Notes: generated from the sequence alone by a model not told the origin. 64,000 nt of DNA from Pleomorphomonas sp. PLEO (GCF_041320595.1 NZ_CP166625.1:1-64000); one strand, 5' to 3'; shown: positions 35,497 through 45,582, numbered from the stretch's first letter. Made by a program: numbers and translations.

Positions 35497-36741
35497 ATGG
35501 TTCATCGCATCACCGTTCTTCACTCCATCGATCCGCGCGGCGGCAAGGTGGGCGGCATCGAGACGCATATCCGACTGCTGCTGTCACGTTATCCCGATAC
35601 CGTATCGGTGCTGCTGGTCGGCATCGACGAGCGCGGCGATCTCGAGATTGGCAAGCCGGTCAAGGTTGAGTTCGACGGCCGTCAGATAGACTTCCTGCCC
35701 GTGATTCATATTCCCGGCGAAACCATGCGCGCCGCGGCCAAGAAAATCAGCCAGTCGGTAACGCTGCACTTCACCCTCGGAATTATGCGTTATCTGTTCA
35801 CCATTCGCCGTCTCTCGGCAGGTGATTCCGCCTCAACCGAGATCGAGCGCTTCGAGCAGGCAATTCCAGCCCGGCTGATCGGCAACCCTGTGGTGCAACT
35901 CGTGCACAACGAGGAGACCAAGGGCGACAAGATGGACAGTCTCATCGGCCGCTACTGGTGGATTCATCGCCTCAACGAAAAGATTGCCCTCACCCTCGCC
36001 GCGCGCGTCGTGGGCGTCAATCCCAACATCATCGCCCGCTATGAGCGGGAGATGCCGAGGATCGCTCGCAAATCCGAATTCATGACGGTGTCGGTCGACA
36101 CCGAGCGCTTTCCCGCTGCGCCCTTTCCGACAGACGACGTGTTCCGCGTTGTGTTCGCCGGCCGGCTCGACGCCTTCAAGGATCCGCCCTTGATGTTCGA
36201 GACGCTACGGCGTCTTCATGCCAAGCTCGGCGGCAAGTTTGAATTTCATTACATCGGTACGTCCGACCCACATCGCGACAAGGAATTCGCGGCCATCGAG
36301 CCATTCACCATCCGCCACGGATTCCAGACTGGCGATGGCGTGTCGGCCATCATGCGTAACTGTCACGCCGGTATCCTCACGTCCTTTTTCGAGGGCATGC
36401 CCTGTTACCTGCTGGAAGTCCTTTCGAGCGGCAGACCGATGGGGGCCATCCGGCTGTCGCAATATGATCCGCTGATCGAGGCGGGCGTGTCCGGCTTCCT
36501 CGTCGAGCGACCTGATGACCGTGAGATAGCCGCTGAGGTGATGGCCGATCACTTCGTACAGCTAGCCGCAGACATCGCTGCCGGTCGGCTCAATCCTGAA
36601 GCCATCCGCGCCAAGGTGACGCCCTATTCGGTGGCAGTGCAGATGCCGAAGCTGTTTGAGCGTCACATCGCGCTTGGCTGCGGCCGCTCTCGACCTCATC
36701 AACCCGCCGTCGCCAGTCCGGCGAATAGCCGCTCCCACTGA
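35497..36741 (+). CDS. Glycosyltransferase family 4, exopolysaccharide locus
   Basis: 414-residue GT-B fold enzyme. Seen: an N-terminal domain with the glycine motif GGKVGGIETHIRLLLSRY, and a C-terminal Glyco_trans_1 domain with VVFAGRLDAFKDPPLMFETLRRLH and the nucleotide-sugar E-x7-E-type region GILTSFFEGMPCYLLEVLSSGRPMGAI. It presumably adds a hexose to the growing lipid-linked repeat. It is probably cotranscribed with the WecG-type gene (stop 35489, start 35497; GAGGA about 12 bases upstream overlaps the end of that gene). Its last 43 bases overlap the 3' end of the next, convergent glycosyltransferase gene. Confidence 0.9.
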   Translation: MVHRITVLHSIDPRGGKVGGIETHIRLLLSRYPDTVSVLLVGIDERGDLEIGKPVKVEFDGRQIDFLPVIHIPGETMRAAAKKISQSVTLHFTLGIMRYLFTIRRLSAGDSASTEIERFEQAIPARLIGNPVVQLVHNEETKGDKMDSLIGRYWWIHRLNEKIALTLAARVVGVNPNIIARYEREMPRIARKSEFMTVSVDTERFPAAPFPTDDVFRVVFAGRLDAFKDPPLMFETLRRLHAKLGGKFEFHYIGTSDPHRDKEFAAIEPFTIRHGFQTGDGVSAIMRNCHAGILTSFFEGMPCYLLEVLSSGRPMGAIRLSQYDPLIEAGVSGFLVERPDDREIAAEVMADHFVQLAADIAAGRLNPEAIRAKVTPYSVAVQMPKLFERHIALGCGRSRPHQPAVASPANSRSH

Positions 36742-37760
36742 TCGATACCAGCCTCGGCCGAGAACTCTTGGGCTCTGGCGACGCCCGGCCCTGGATCTGG
36801 TTGCATTGCCAATGCCCGGTCAAGTGCCGCTGCCAGCGCAGCGGCATCTTCGACCGGAACCAATTGGCCATATGGTCCGGCTAGGATTTCCCGCGACCCA
36901 TCGCAGTCGGTGGCAACCACCCGAAGCCCAGCTGAGAGCGCTTCGACGGTTGTCATGCCGAAGGCCTCGGTGCGCGACGGCACAGCCGCGACGCGTGCAA
37001 GGCCGTAGACCTCAGCCGCCGACGAAACGCGCCCAAGGAAGCGCACGCGATCGCTGATGCCGAGATCTACCGTCTGCTGGACGAGCCGCTGCCGCTCCGG
37101 CCCGTCGCCGCCAATAATGAGGCGGGCCTCGGGCGTCGTCAGGCGGGCGAAGGCATCGATCAGCACGTCTGTGCCTTTTTCCCGCGACAGGCGGCCAACG
37201 GCACCAACTAGGGGCGGCCTAGCGGCAATCTCCTCGGTTGTCGCGGCGGCTATCAATGGCACTGGATTATAGATGCGCTCCGTCTTGGCCGCAGGCGCAT
37301 GCCAGCGGTCGACGAGCGCCCGCACAATACCGTCGGACACACCGACGAACCGCCGGGTCAGAGGCACAAACAAAGGCAAGGCATAGAAGCCGACAGCCGA
37401 CAGGCGGCCGGTCTTGTATTCCTCGAACCCATGATAGGAGAAGACAAGCGGTGTCCGTGACAGGGCAAGGATTTTGGCGAGAGCCAGCTTGACGCAGTTG
37501 ACTGAAACGGCCCCGGCGATCACATCGAAGGAGTGGCCGCGCAGCAGGCGGGCGAGCTGCAACACGGCGCCTATATGACCTTTGCCGACTTCGATTGTGG
37601 AAACGGCTGGATCGACACCGTCGTCGGCCACTTTCTCGTCGAAAGCGAAGGTAACATGGTGGCCGCGTGCCGCTAGACCGCTAGCAAGGATAGCCCAGAC
37701 TCGCTCGGCGCCACCGCCGCCGGAGGCGCGGGTATAGAGAAGAACATGGAGCTTGCGCAT
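36699..37760 (-). CDS. Glycosyltransferase family 4, convergent
   Basis: 353-residue GT-B enzyme. Seen: LLYTRASGGGGAERVWAILASGLAARGH at the N-terminus, VGAVGRLSREKGTDVLIDAFARL (phosphate-binding start of the second domain) and VPSRTEAFGMTTVEALSAGLRVVATDCDGSREIL (E-x7-E-type motif). An excellent site CTGGAGGCGAA precedes ATG 37760. Oriented against the rest of the exopolysaccharide genes and overlapping the preceding gene tail-to-tail by 43 bases. Divergent from the DMT transporter gene, 132 bases away. Confidence 0.9.
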   Translation of the reverse strand: MRKLHVLLYTRASGGGGAERVWAILASGLAARGHHVTFAFDEKVADDGVDPAVSTIEVGKGHIGAVLQLARLLRGHSFDVIAGAVSVNCVKLALAKILALSRTPLVFSYHGFEEYKTGRLSAVGFYALPLFVPLTRRFVGVSDGIVRALVDRWHAPAAKTERIYNPVPLIAAATTEEIAARPPLVGAVGRLSREKGTDVLIDAFARLTTPEARLIIGGDGPERQRLVQQTVDLGISDRVRFLGRVSSAAEVYGLARVAAVPSRTEAFGMTTVEALSAGLRVVATDCDGSREILAGPYGQLVPVEDAAALAAALDRALAMQPDPGPGVARAQEFSAEAGIDQWERLFAGLATAG

Positions 37761-37892
37761 TTCGCCTCCAGAGCGGCGGGAGCCTGCATGAAGGTAGCCT
37801 TGGAACACTCCTAGGACCAAGCGGGAAATGAGTGTCGGCTCCCCAGAACCGTCCCGCCGTCCTCGCCAAGATGGCCGGGATCGGCTATCGAG

Positions 37893-38831
37893 ATGCGACT
37901 TTCGTCGATCCCGCTGGAGCTCCGTTTGTCCGCTAAGTCTCTCGCCCACCGCGCCGCCGGTTCCACCGTCGGCCTCGGCATCTTCATGATGTTCTTCGGC
38001 GACTTCATGTTCGCCGTCAATGACGTCATGGGCAAGTGGTTGGCTGGAACCTTTTCGGCCGGACAAATCGTCTTGGTGCGATCGCTCGCCGCGCTCCTGG
38101 TGCTCGCTCCGCTTCTTCTGAAAGGCGGCGCACCGGAACTCGTTCGGCTCGAGCGGCCAGGAATACAGGTGTCACGTGTGGCGCTGGCCACAGCCGAGAT
38201 CGTGTTTTTCTATATGGCCATCCGCTTCCTGCCGCTCGCCGACGTCATGACGTTCTATCTCGCCGGGCCGATCTATGTTGCCGCGGTATCGCCGTGGCTG
38301 CTCGGCGAGCAGGTGAGCAAGCGCCAATGGTTGGCCATCGCCATCGGGTTTGCCGGGGTCATCTTCGTGCTGCGCCCGGGCGCGGGCAGCCTATCGCTCG
38401 CCTCGCTCATCTCCATTGCCGGCTCGCTTTGCTACGCCATGATGGTGGTGCAAAGCCGCCAGCTTCGGGGCACGCCCGACCGGGTGCTGGTGTTCTGGCA
38501 GACTGTCGGCGCGCTTGCGGTCGGCGCCGTCCTGGCGCCCTTCGACTGGGTCATGCCGAACCTTGTAGACCTCGTCATGCTGGCTGCTCTCGGCATCATC
38601 TCGATGACCGCCCACCTCTGCATAGCCCGCTCGGTCAAGCTGGCGCCGGCTGCCGTGGTCGCGCCAATTCAGTATTCGCTGCTGCTGTGGGCCATTTTAT
38701 TCGGATGGCTGGTGTTCGGTGATCGACCGCGGCCATCAATGCTGGTTGGCGCCGCTGTCATCGTCATCGCCGGCCTGATGGTGGTGGGCGGACGTGGCAA
38801 CCGTAACGCCACAACAGAAGGTCGTGACTGA
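37893..38831 (+). CDS. DMT-superfamily (EamA) transporter
   Basis: 312-residue inner-membrane protein with about ten hydrophobic helices in two EamA repeats (about residues 25-155 and 165-300). Recognisable pieces are the first-repeat end FYLAGPIYVAAVSPWLLGEQVSKRQWLAIAIGFAGVIFVLRPG and the second-repeat end LLLWAILFGWLVFGDRPRPSMLVGAAVIVIAGL. It exports or imports an unknown metabolite or drug. It lies just after the exopolysaccharide locus but shows no specific link to it. The N-terminal 25 residues precede the first helix and the start is uncertain. Confidence 0.88.
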   Translation: MRLSSIPLELRLSAKSLAHRAAGSTVGLGIFMMFFGDFMFAVNDVMGKWLAGTFSAGQIVLVRSLAALLVLAPLLLKGGAPELVRLERPGIQVSRVALATAEIVFFYMAIRFLPLADVMTFYLAGPIYVAAVSPWLLGEQVSKRQWLAIAIGFAGVIFVLRPGAGSLSLASLISIAGSLCYAMMVVQSRQLRGTPDRVLVFWQTVGALAVGAVLAPFDWVMPNLVDLVMLAALGIISMTAHLCIARSVKLAPAAVVAPIQYSLLLWAILFGWLVFGDRPRPSMLVGAAVIVIAGLMVVGGRGNRNATTEGRD

Positions 38832-38905
38832 AACCCTGTCGATCTTCGCCGAATGTCGCTATGATTCGCTTCAGATGTGTTCAGATGTTTCAGGAGGTTG
38901 TCTTC

Positions 38906-40102
38906 ATGCGGTTTTCGGTTCCCGTCCTAACAGCGTTGGTTGTCGGGCTGCCGGTTCTCGCCACCCCCGGCCTTGCTGCGGATTGCAGCGCCAAGGGCGA
39001 CGGCTTCGGCACATGGCTCGCCGGCTATTCGAAGACACTGGTCGACGCCGGTCTTCCCACTGATACGGTGCAATCGGCCCTCGCCGGCATCGCCTTCGAT
39101 CCGGCAGTGATCAAGAAGGATCGGGGACAGGGCGTCTTCTCGCAGACCTTCACCGAGTTTGCCGGCCGCATGGTCAATAAGAATCGCCTGACGGTTGGTG
39201 CTCAGAAGATCAAGACCAATGCCGACCTGTTCGCTCGTATCCAGGCGCAATTCGGAGTGCCGGCCGAGGTGATCGTCGCGGTTTGGGGACTCGAGAGCGA
39301 CTTTGGCGCCAATACCGGCGATTTCCCGACCCTGCAGTCGCTGGCGACCTTGGCCTATGACTGCCGCCGCCCCGTCATGTTCCAGAACGAGTTGCTAGAC
39401 GCCCTCCAGATCGTGGCGCGCGGGGATCTTGCGCCCTCGGAAATGAAGGGCGCCTGGGCGGGCGAGCTTGGCCAGACGCAGTTCCTGCCCTCCAATTACC
39501 TTCGCTACGCCGTCGACTTCGACGGCGACGGCCGCCGCAACCTCATCAAGAGCGCACCGGACGTACTGGGTTCGACAGCCAACTACCTCCATTCGCTCGG
39601 TTGGCTGCCTGGGCAGCCTTGGCTTGTCGAGGTCAACATTCCCTCCAGCTTGCCGTGGGATCAGGCCGATCTGCCGATCAAGAAGCCGGTCGGCGAATGG
39701 CAGGCAATGGGTGTTCGGGCTGCGAACGGCTCCATTCCCGACGGATTGGCAGCGCTCTACCTGCCGATGGGCCGCTTCGGGCCGGCCTTCCTCGCCTACC
39801 ATAACTTCGACGTCTATCTCGGCTGGAACGAGTCGCTGGTCTACTCGACGACCGCCGCCTATTTCGCAACCAGACTTGCCGGCGCGCCCCCGGTCGGTGC
39901 CGGCAACGGCAATGTTGAAGCGCTCGGTGCCTCCGACATCGCCTTCATTCAGGGCGCGCTCACGGCTCAGGGCTTCGACGCCGGCCCCAAGGATGGCAAG
40001 CTCGGCCAGCAGACGCGCGAAGCGGTGCGAGCCTTCCAACAGAAAGCCGGTCTGCCGGTCGACGGCTGGCCGGATTCGGCTTTGCTCCAGGCGCTCAGGT
40101 GA
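38906..40102 (+). CDS. Lytic murein transglycosylase, MltB (GH103) type with peptidoglycan-binding domain
   Basis: 398-residue exported enzyme that cleaves peptidoglycan glycan strands non-hydrolytically. Seen: signal peptide (MRFSVPVLTALVVGLPVLATPGLA, probable cleavage about residue 25), the catalytic glutamate E130 in VWGLESDFG, the GELGQTQFLPSNYLRYAVDFDGDG block and a C-terminal PG_binding_1 domain (about 335-396, AFIQGALTAQGFDAGPKDGKLGQQTREAVRAFQQKAGLPVDG pattern). No lipobox is visible, so it may be soluble in the periplasm. Start 38906 has CAGGAGG 8 bases upstream. Its stop overlaps the GTG start of hrpB (GTGA), so the two genes are translationally coupled. Confidence 0.94.
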   Translation: MRFSVPVLTALVVGLPVLATPGLAADCSAKGDGFGTWLAGYSKTLVDAGLPTDTVQSALAGIAFDPAVIKKDRGQGVFSQTFTEFAGRMVNKNRLTVGAQKIKTNADLFARIQAQFGVPAEVIVAVWGLESDFGANTGDFPTLQSLATLAYDCRRPVMFQNELLDALQIVARGDLAPSEMKGAWAGELGQTQFLPSNYLRYAVDFDGDGRRNLIKSAPDVLGSTANYLHSLGWLPGQPWLVEVNIPSSLPWDQADLPIKKPVGEWQAMGVRAANGSIPDGLAALYLPMGRFGPAFLAYHNFDVYLGWNESLVYSTTAAYFATRLAGAPPVGAGNGNVEALGASDIAFIQGALTAQGFDAGPKDGKLGQQTREAVRAFQQKAGLPVDGWPDSALLQALR

Positions 40103-42573
40103 CGTCGATACCAGTGCGCTGGTCGTCGCCGCTTCCCATCGACGCGGTGCTTGACGATATCCAAGCATCGCTCGACGGCAACCCGCGCCTCGTTCTTGTC
40201 GCCGCCCCAGGCGCCGGCAAGACGACGCGGGTGCCCCTTGCCCTTCTCGGAGCTCCGTGGCGGCGGCGTAAGTTGCTGGTCGTCGAGCCCCGCCGCCTCG
40301 CCGCTCGCGCCGCGGCGGCGCGCATGGCCGCCAGCCTCGACGAAGACGTCGGGCAGACGGTCGGCTACCGGGTTCGTATGGATTCGAAAGTATCGGCGAA
40401 GACGGTGATCGAGGTGATCACCGAGGGCGTGTTCACGCGGATGGTGGTCGAGGATCCACTGCTCGATGGGGTGTCGGCAGTCCTTTTCGACGAGTTCCAC
40501 GAACGCTCGCTGGATGGCGACCTTGGTCTCGCGCTCGCCCTCGACGGCGCGACACTGAGGGAGGACCTGCGAATCGTCGTGATGAGCGCCACGCTCGATG
40601 GTGGTCGTGTAGCGAGCCTTCTGGGCGGCGCGCCGGTCATCGAAAGTGCCGGCCGCGCCTTTCCGGTAGAGACGCGGCACGTCGACCGCGATCCCCTCGC
40701 GCGCTTCGAGGACCAGATGGCGGAGGTGGCGCTCCAGGCACTCCGCGAGGAAGAAGGGTCCGCGCTGGTCTTCCTGCCAGGGCAGGCGGAAATTCGCCGT
40801 GTCGCCGAGCGGCTCGACGGACGTCTGCCAGCAGGCGTTCGCCTCGCCCCGCTCTACGGCGCTTTGACGAGTGGCGAACAGGATTTCGCCATCCGACCCT
40901 GCAGGTCTCCGGAGCGCAAGGTCGTGCTTGCCACGGCCATCGCCGAGACGTCGCTGACCATCGACGGCGTGCGCCTCGTCATCGACGGCGGCCTTGCCCG
41001 CGTACCCAAATACGAACCGGACACCGGCCTGACACGGCTCGAAACAGTGCGCGTCTCTCGCGCGTCGGCCGATCAGAGGCGCGGTCGTGCCGGCCGCACC
41101 GAGCCCGGTGTTTGCTGGCGCCTTTGGAGCGAAGGACAGACGGCGGCGCTTCAGCCTTATTCGACACCGGAGATCCTGGAAGCCGACCTCAGCCAACTCG
41201 TGCTCGACCTTGCGGCCGTTGGCATTCGCGATACGGCCACTCTCGCCTTTCTCGATCCACCTCCCAAGCCGGCGTGGAACGAAGCCGTGGAATTGCTCCG
41301 TGAGCTTGAGGCGATCGATGACGCGGGACGCATCACCGCCGAGGGCAAGGCGCTCGCCCGCCTGCCGCTGCCGCCGCGCCTTGCCCATATGATCCACCGC
41401 GCAGCGGACTTCGGCGCGACGCGGCTCGCCGCGGACATTGCCGTAATCCTGACAGAACAGGGACTCGGCGGCGAGTCCACCGATCTCGCCGACCGCCTGA
41501 TGCGTTTCCGCGCCGATCGCGGTCAACGGGCTACCGACGCGCGGGCGATGGCAGCAAGATGGGCCAAGCTGGCGGCAGGAAGCGCTATCGCCGAAGCGCC
41601 GTCGCCGTCACCCGGCGCCATCCTTGCCCTCGCCTATCCCGACCGGATCGCCGAGGCACGCGGTCAGCGCGGCGCCTTTCGCCTGGCGAGCGGCCGTGGT
41701 GGCTTGGTCGAAGACTACGATCGACTGGCGAAGGAAGACTATATCGTCGTCGCCGATCTCTCGGGCAAAGCCGAGCGGGCGCGTATCCGGCTCGCGGCCG
41801 CCATTTCCCGCGACGAGGTCGAGACGCTTTTTGCCGAGCGGATAGTCGCTGAAACTTCCGTCCTGTTCGATTCCACGGCACGCGCTGTCCGCGCCCGCCG
41901 CGTCCGGCGGCTCGGAGCGGTGAAACTCGCCGAGGAGCCAATTGCCGCGCCGACCGGCCCAGAGACGAGTGCCGCGCTCCTGGCTGGCGTCAGCCGGACC
42001 GGCGTCGACCGCCTCGGCTGGTCGAAAGAGCAGCGGCGGCTCAGGGAGCGGGCTGGATTTCTCAACCGAACGGTGGGTGAGCCATGGCCGGATCTCACAG
42101 ATGCCGCCCTGGCCGACAGGCTCAATGATTGGCTCGGGCCGTTCGTCGACGGTCTGACGCGACTCGACGAGATCGACGCAGCGCTGCTCGGCGCGGCCAT
42201 CGACCGGCTTCTTCCCTTCGGGCTTCGGCAGGAAATGGATCGGCTGATGCCCAGCCATTTCGAAGCGCCGACCGGCAGCCGCGTGCCCGTCGACTATGGC
42301 GCCGACGGCGGGCCGGCCATCGAGATCCGGGTACAGGAACTGTTCGGTCTCGACCGTCACCCCGCGATTGCCGGTGGTCGAGTGCCGCTGACGCTGGTGC
42401 TGACCTCACCGGCCCACCGGCCGATTCAGACGACCAAGGACCTGCCCGGCTTCTGGCGTGGCTCGTGGAAAGACGTGGCGAAGGACCTTCGGGGGCGCTA
42501 TCCGAAACACCCTTGGCCGGACGATCCGCTTGCTGCCGAACCGACCCGCCGCGCCAAGCCACGTGGCACCTGA
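40099..42573 (+). CDS. hrpB: ATP-dependent helicase HrpB
   Basis: 824-residue DEAH-box RNA helicase. Seen: Walker A APGAGKTT (residues 36-43), the DEFHER box (131-136), SAT (163-165), QRRGRAGRTEPG (arginine-finger motif VI) and the long HrpB-specific C-terminal half ending in HPWPDDPLAAEPTRRAKPRGT. Usual length is about 820. Starts at GTG 40099, overlapping the stop of the transglycosylase gene by 4 bases. In E. coli HrpB has a poorly defined role in RNA metabolism. Convergent with cysA, 31 bases away. Confidence 0.95.
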   Translation: MTSIPVRWSSPLPIDAVLDDIQASLDGNPRLVLVAAPGAGKTTRVPLALLGAPWRRRKLLVVEPRRLAARAAAARMAASLDEDVGQTVGYRVRMDSKVSAKTVIEVITEGVFTRMVVEDPLLDGVSAVLFDEFHERSLDGDLGLALALDGATLREDLRIVVMSATLDGGRVASLLGGAPVIESAGRAFPVETRHVDRDPLARFEDQMAEVALQALREEEGSALVFLPGQAEIRRVAERLDGRLPAGVRLAPLYGALTSGEQDFAIRPCRSPERKVVLATAIAETSLTIDGVRLVIDGGLARVPKYEPDTGLTRLETVRVSRASADQRRGRAGRTEPGVCWRLWSEGQTAALQPYSTPEILEADLSQLVLDLAAVGIRDTATLAFLDPPPKPAWNEAVELLRELEAIDDAGRITAEGKALARLPLPPRLAHMIHRAADFGATRLAADIAVILTEQGLGGESTDLADRLMRFRADRGQRATDARAMAARWAKLAAGSAIAEAPSPSPGAILALAYPDRIAEARGQRGAFRLASGRGGLVEDYDRLAKEDYIVVADLSGKAERARIRLAAAISRDEVETLFAERIVAETSVLFDSTARAVRARRVRRLGAVKLAEEPIAAPTGPETSAALLAGVSRTGVDRLGWSKEQRRLRERAGFLNRTVGEPWPDLTDAALADRLNDWLGPFVDGLTRLDEIDAALLGAAIDRLLPFGLRQEMDRLMPSHFEAPTGSRVPVDYGADGGPAIEIRVQELFGLDRHPAIAGGRVPLTLVLTSPAHRPIQTTKDLPGFWRGSWKDVAKDLRGRYPKHPWPDDPLAAEPTRRAKPRGT

Positions 42574-42604
42574 CGAACGCACATCCAGCGTGCCGTCGAC
42601 ATCC

Positions 42605-43654
42605 TCAGGCGGCACCAGAGAACAAGCCGGCCGCCCGGATCTCCAGCGCGGCGCGATCACCGATGCGGGGTGGCTCACGATCGGCCGGGGTCAGAGCTTC
42701 AATGACCGTGTCGGTCCCGTCGGCGCGGAAACCGACACGACGCGACGAGCCGGAGCGGTGCAACGATACCACCGTTGCCCAGAGGCCGTCGCCATCGCGG
42801 CGGAAGGCGACATGCTCGGGCCGAACGTAGAGCTTGGCCGGTCCGTCGAACAGAAGCGGTGGCAGCTTGGGAATAGTCACTTCCTGCTGGCCGACATAGG
42901 GACGGCCTTTGGTGATGTGGATATCGAGGCGGACCGATTCGCCGATGAAGTCGAAGACAAAGGGCGTCGCCGGCCGGTCATAGACGTCCTCGGGCGTACC
43001 TTCCTGCTCGATCCCGCCCGCGCTCATGACGACGACGCGGTCGGCGAGATCGAGCGCTTCTTCCTGGTCATGGGTCACGAACAGCGTGGTGTGACCGGTA
43101 CGGTCGTGGAATTCCCTCAGCCACAGGCGCAGTTCCTTGCGGACCTTGGCGTCCAAGGCCCCGAACGGTTCATCGAGCAGGAGAACGCGCGGCTCAACCG
43201 CGAGCGCCCGGGCCAGCGCCACCCGCTGGCGCTGGCCGCCGGACAGCTGGCTCGGATAACGGCCGCCGTAATTTGGCAACTGAATCAGCGCGAGCAGTTC
43301 CTCGACCTTGGCCCGGATGGCCGCCGCCGTTGGCCGCGTCCGGCGTGGCCGCACCCTCAAGCCATAGGAGATATTGTCGGCGATGGTGAGATGCTTGAAG
43401 AGCGCATAGTGCTGGAAGACGAAGCCGATCTGCCGTTCCTGGACGCTTTTGAAGCTAGCGTCCTCACCGCCGAACAAGACCTGTCCGCCCGATGGAATCT
43501 CGAGCCCGGCGACGCAACGCAGCAGCGTCGTCTTTCCCGAGCCGGACGGGCCGAGCAACGCCAGAAGTTCACCGGAGGCGACCTTGAGATCGACGCCGTG
43601 CAGAGCCGCCGTCGTGCCGAAGGTCTTCGTGAGGTTGCGAATGTCGAGTTCCAT
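42605..43654 (-). CDS. cysA: Sulfate/thiosulfate ABC transporter ATP-binding protein
   Basis: 349 residues. Seen: Walker [10 protein letters not shown] (about 35-43), the signature [15 protein letters not shown], Walker [17 protein letters not shown], the H-loop [15 protein letters not shown] and a C-terminal TOBE-like regulatory domain (about 235-349). It energises sulfate import as the last gene of sbp-cysU-cysW-cysA, following cysW by 11 bases. Gene order and the CysA-type C-terminus support sulfate over other CUT/MOI-type transporters. Confidence 0.95.
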   Translation of the reverse strand: MELDIRNLTKTFGTTAALHGVDLKVASGELLALLGPSGSGKTTLLRCVAGLEIPSGGQVLFGGEDASFKSVQERQIGFVFQHYALFKHLTIADNISYGLRVRPRRTRPTAAAIRAKVEELLALIQLPNYGGRYPSQLSGGQRQRVALARALAVEPRVLLLDEPFGALDAKVRKELRLWLREFHDRTGHTTLFVTHDQEEALDLADRVVVMSAGGIEQEGTPEDVYDRPATPFVFDFIGESVRLDIHITKGRPYVGQQEVTIPKLPPLLFDGPAKLYVRPEHVAFRRDGDGLWATVVSLHRSGSSRRVGFRADGTDTVIEALTPADREPPRIGDRAALEIRAAGLFSGAA

Positions 43655-43665
43655 CGGAGGCTCCG

Positions 43666-44586
43666 TCAGTGGCGGTGACCAGCGGCGAGATCGCTGGCAT
43701 AGCGATGCTCCAGCCAGGACTTGATGCCGAGCGTCACCAGCGCCAGGGCGGCGAGCAGCGAGGCAACGGCGAAGGCGGCGACGAACTGATACTCGTTGTA
43801 GAGGATCTCTATGTGCAACGGCATGGTGTTGGTGTAGCCGCGGATGTGCCCAGAGACCACGGATACTGCCCCGAACTCACCCATGGCGCGGGCGTTACAG
43901 AGCAGCACGCCATAAAGCAGCGCCCATTTGACGTTGGGCAGCGTCACCGTCCAGAACATGCGGAAGCCGGAGGCGCCTAACGTCAGCGCCGCCTCTTCGT
44001 CGGTATTGCCCAGTTCCTCCATCAGCGGGATCAGCTCGCGGGCGATGAAGGGAAAGGTGACAAAGATCGTCGCCATGACAATGCCCGGCAGGGCGAAAAT
44101 GATCTGAATGCCGGCTGACTGCAGCAGGCCGCCAAAGAGGCCGTGGCTGGCATAGAGCAGCACGTAGACGAGGCCGGCAACCACCGGCGACACAGAAAAG
44201 GGCAGGTCGATCAGCGTCACCAAAAAGGTCTTGCCGCGAAAATCGAACTTGGCGATCGCCCAGGCAGCGGAAACGCCAAAGACGAGATTGGCCGGCACGG
44301 CGATGACGGCCACCACCAGCGTCAGGATGATGGCGTCGAAGGCGGCCGGATCGGCGAATGCCTGAAGAAAGGCACCGGTCCCTTTCCGGAAAGCCTCCAT
44401 GAAAACCGTGATGAGCGGCAACAGCAGGAACAGGCCGAGAAAGCCCACCGCCAGCGCGATCAGCAGGCGCCTGACCCACGGCGCCTCCTCGGTCGGCAAT
44501 CGGCGGCGCGGCGGACTGGCAACCACCGATCCGGCGACGGCCGTTTCTTCAAGCGATGCGGCGAGCGCGACGGAACTGTCAGACAT
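43666..44586 (-). CDS. cysW: Sulfate ABC transporter permease CysW
   Basis: 306-residue inner-membrane permease with about six helices after a 40-residue N-terminal tail. The EAA loop, which contacts CysA, is around [52 protein letters not shown] is the typical CysW motif. Start 44586 has GAGG 7 bases upstream and overlaps the end of cysU by 8 bases; another ATG lies 6 bases upstream. Forms a heterodimer with CysU. Confidence 0.94.
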   Translation of the reverse strand: MSDSSVALAASLEETAVAGSVVASPPRRRLPTEEAPWVRRLLIALAVGFLGLFLLLPLITVFMEAFRKGTGAFLQAFADPAAFDAIILTLVVAVIAVPANLVFGVSAAWAIAKFDFRGKTFLVTLIDLPFSVSPVVAGLVYVLLYASHGLFGGLLQSAGIQIIFALPGIVMATIFVTFPFIARELIPLMEELGNTDEEAALTLGASGFRMFWTVTLPNVKWALLYGVLLCNARAMGEFGAVSVVSGHIRGYTNTMPLHIEILYNEYQFVAAFAVASLLAALALVTLGIKSWLEHRYASDLAAGHRH

Positions 44587-45421
44587 GACCATACCTCGCG
44601 CGCGCCCGGGCTTGGATCAAATTGATGACGAGAAGGGTTGCGAAACTGACCGTCAGCATGATGGCGGCAACGGCCGTGGCGCCGGCATAGTTGAACTCTT
44701 CAAGCTTGATGATGATGAGCAGCGGCGCGATTTCCGAGACATAGGGAATATTGCCGGCGATGAAGATCACCGATCCATATTCACCGACCGCCCGGGCGAA
44801 GGCCAGCGCGAAACCGGTCAGAATGGCCGGACTTAACACCGGCAGCACCACCGAGGCGATGGTTCTGAGCCGACCGGCGCCAAGCGTCGCGGCGGCCTCT
44901 TCAAGTTCGCGATCAACCTCGGCGAGCACCGGTTGCACCGTGCGGACGATGAACGGCAGACCGACGAAGACCAGCGCCAGAAAGATACCGAATGGCGTGA
45001 AGGCGATCTTGAGACCGACAATGGCCGCGATGGAGCCGATCCAGCCTTTCGGGGCATAAAGCGCGGTCAAGGCGATACCGGCCACCGCCGTCGGCAAGGC
45101 GAAGGGCAGATCGATGATGGCATCGAAGAAGCGGCGACCTGGGAAGTCGTAGCGCACCAGCACCCATGCGATCAGCAGACCGAAGGGCACGTTGAAGGCC
45201 GCCGCCGCGAAGCTGGTCACGAAAGACAGCCTCAGCGCCGACAGCGTGCGGCCGTCGAGCGCCAAGGCAATTATCTCATGTGCCCCCAGCGAAGAAGCCC
45301 GGAAAAGCAGGGCGCCAAGTGGAAGGAGCACGATCACCGACAGATACAGGATCGTGAAGGTGATGGTCAGGCGAAAGCCCGGCAGGACGCTCGGCTTGAC
45401 GAAGAGCACGTTCGGGGTCAT
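44579..45421 (-). CDS. cysU: Sulfate ABC transporter permease CysU (CysT)
   Basis: 280-residue inner-membrane permease with six or so helices. The EAA loop is [51 protein letters not shown], which contains the CysT-type [10 protein letters not shown] motif. Start 45421 is chosen for the GAGG just upstream; the frame is open further but without similarity. Follows sbp by 161 bases containing a strong hairpin, then overlaps cysW. Confidence 0.94.
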   Translation of the reverse strand: MTPNVLFVKPSVLPGFRLTITFTILYLSVIVLLPLGALLFRASSLGAHEIIALALDGRTLSALRLSFVTSFAAAAFNVPFGLLIAWVLVRYDFPGRRFFDAIIDLPFALPTAVAGIALTALYAPKGWIGSIAAIVGLKIAFTPFGIFLALVFVGLPFIVRTVQPVLAEVDRELEEAAATLGAGRLRTIASVVLPVLSPAILTGFALAFARAVGEYGSVIFIAGNIPYVSEIAPLLIIIKLEEFNYAGATAVAAIMLTVSFATLLVINLIQARARARYGHV

Positions 45422-45441
45422 CGGCCTCGCTTTCGGAGGAA

Positions 45442-45473
45442 GCCGGCGGACGGGGGGTACCCGGTCCGCCGGC
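45442..45473 (-). promoter_or_regulatory. Intercistronic hairpin between sbp and cysU
   Basis: A 10-bp stem GCCGGCGGAC with GTCCGCCGGC, lying 21 bases upstream of the cysU start on the minus strand. There is no T-run, so it is more likely a stabiliser of the 3' end of sbp mRNA, or a processing site, than a full terminator. This would favour more binding protein than permease. Confidence 0.55.
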
Positions 45474-45582
45474 GGCAAGGTCTCGTTCTGTCAAAGGAAA
45501 GAGAAATCCAGGCGGCGCCGTTGCAATCCACATGGCAATCCCTCCACTCATCGGCACCGGCGAGAACGGCCGGCAATGTCGG

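Noticed and set aside
39967-41526. Long open frame on the minus strand opposite the transglycosylase and hrpB genes (519 codons).
   Set aside because: Spans two well-identified genes on the other strand; composition is that of a shadow frame.
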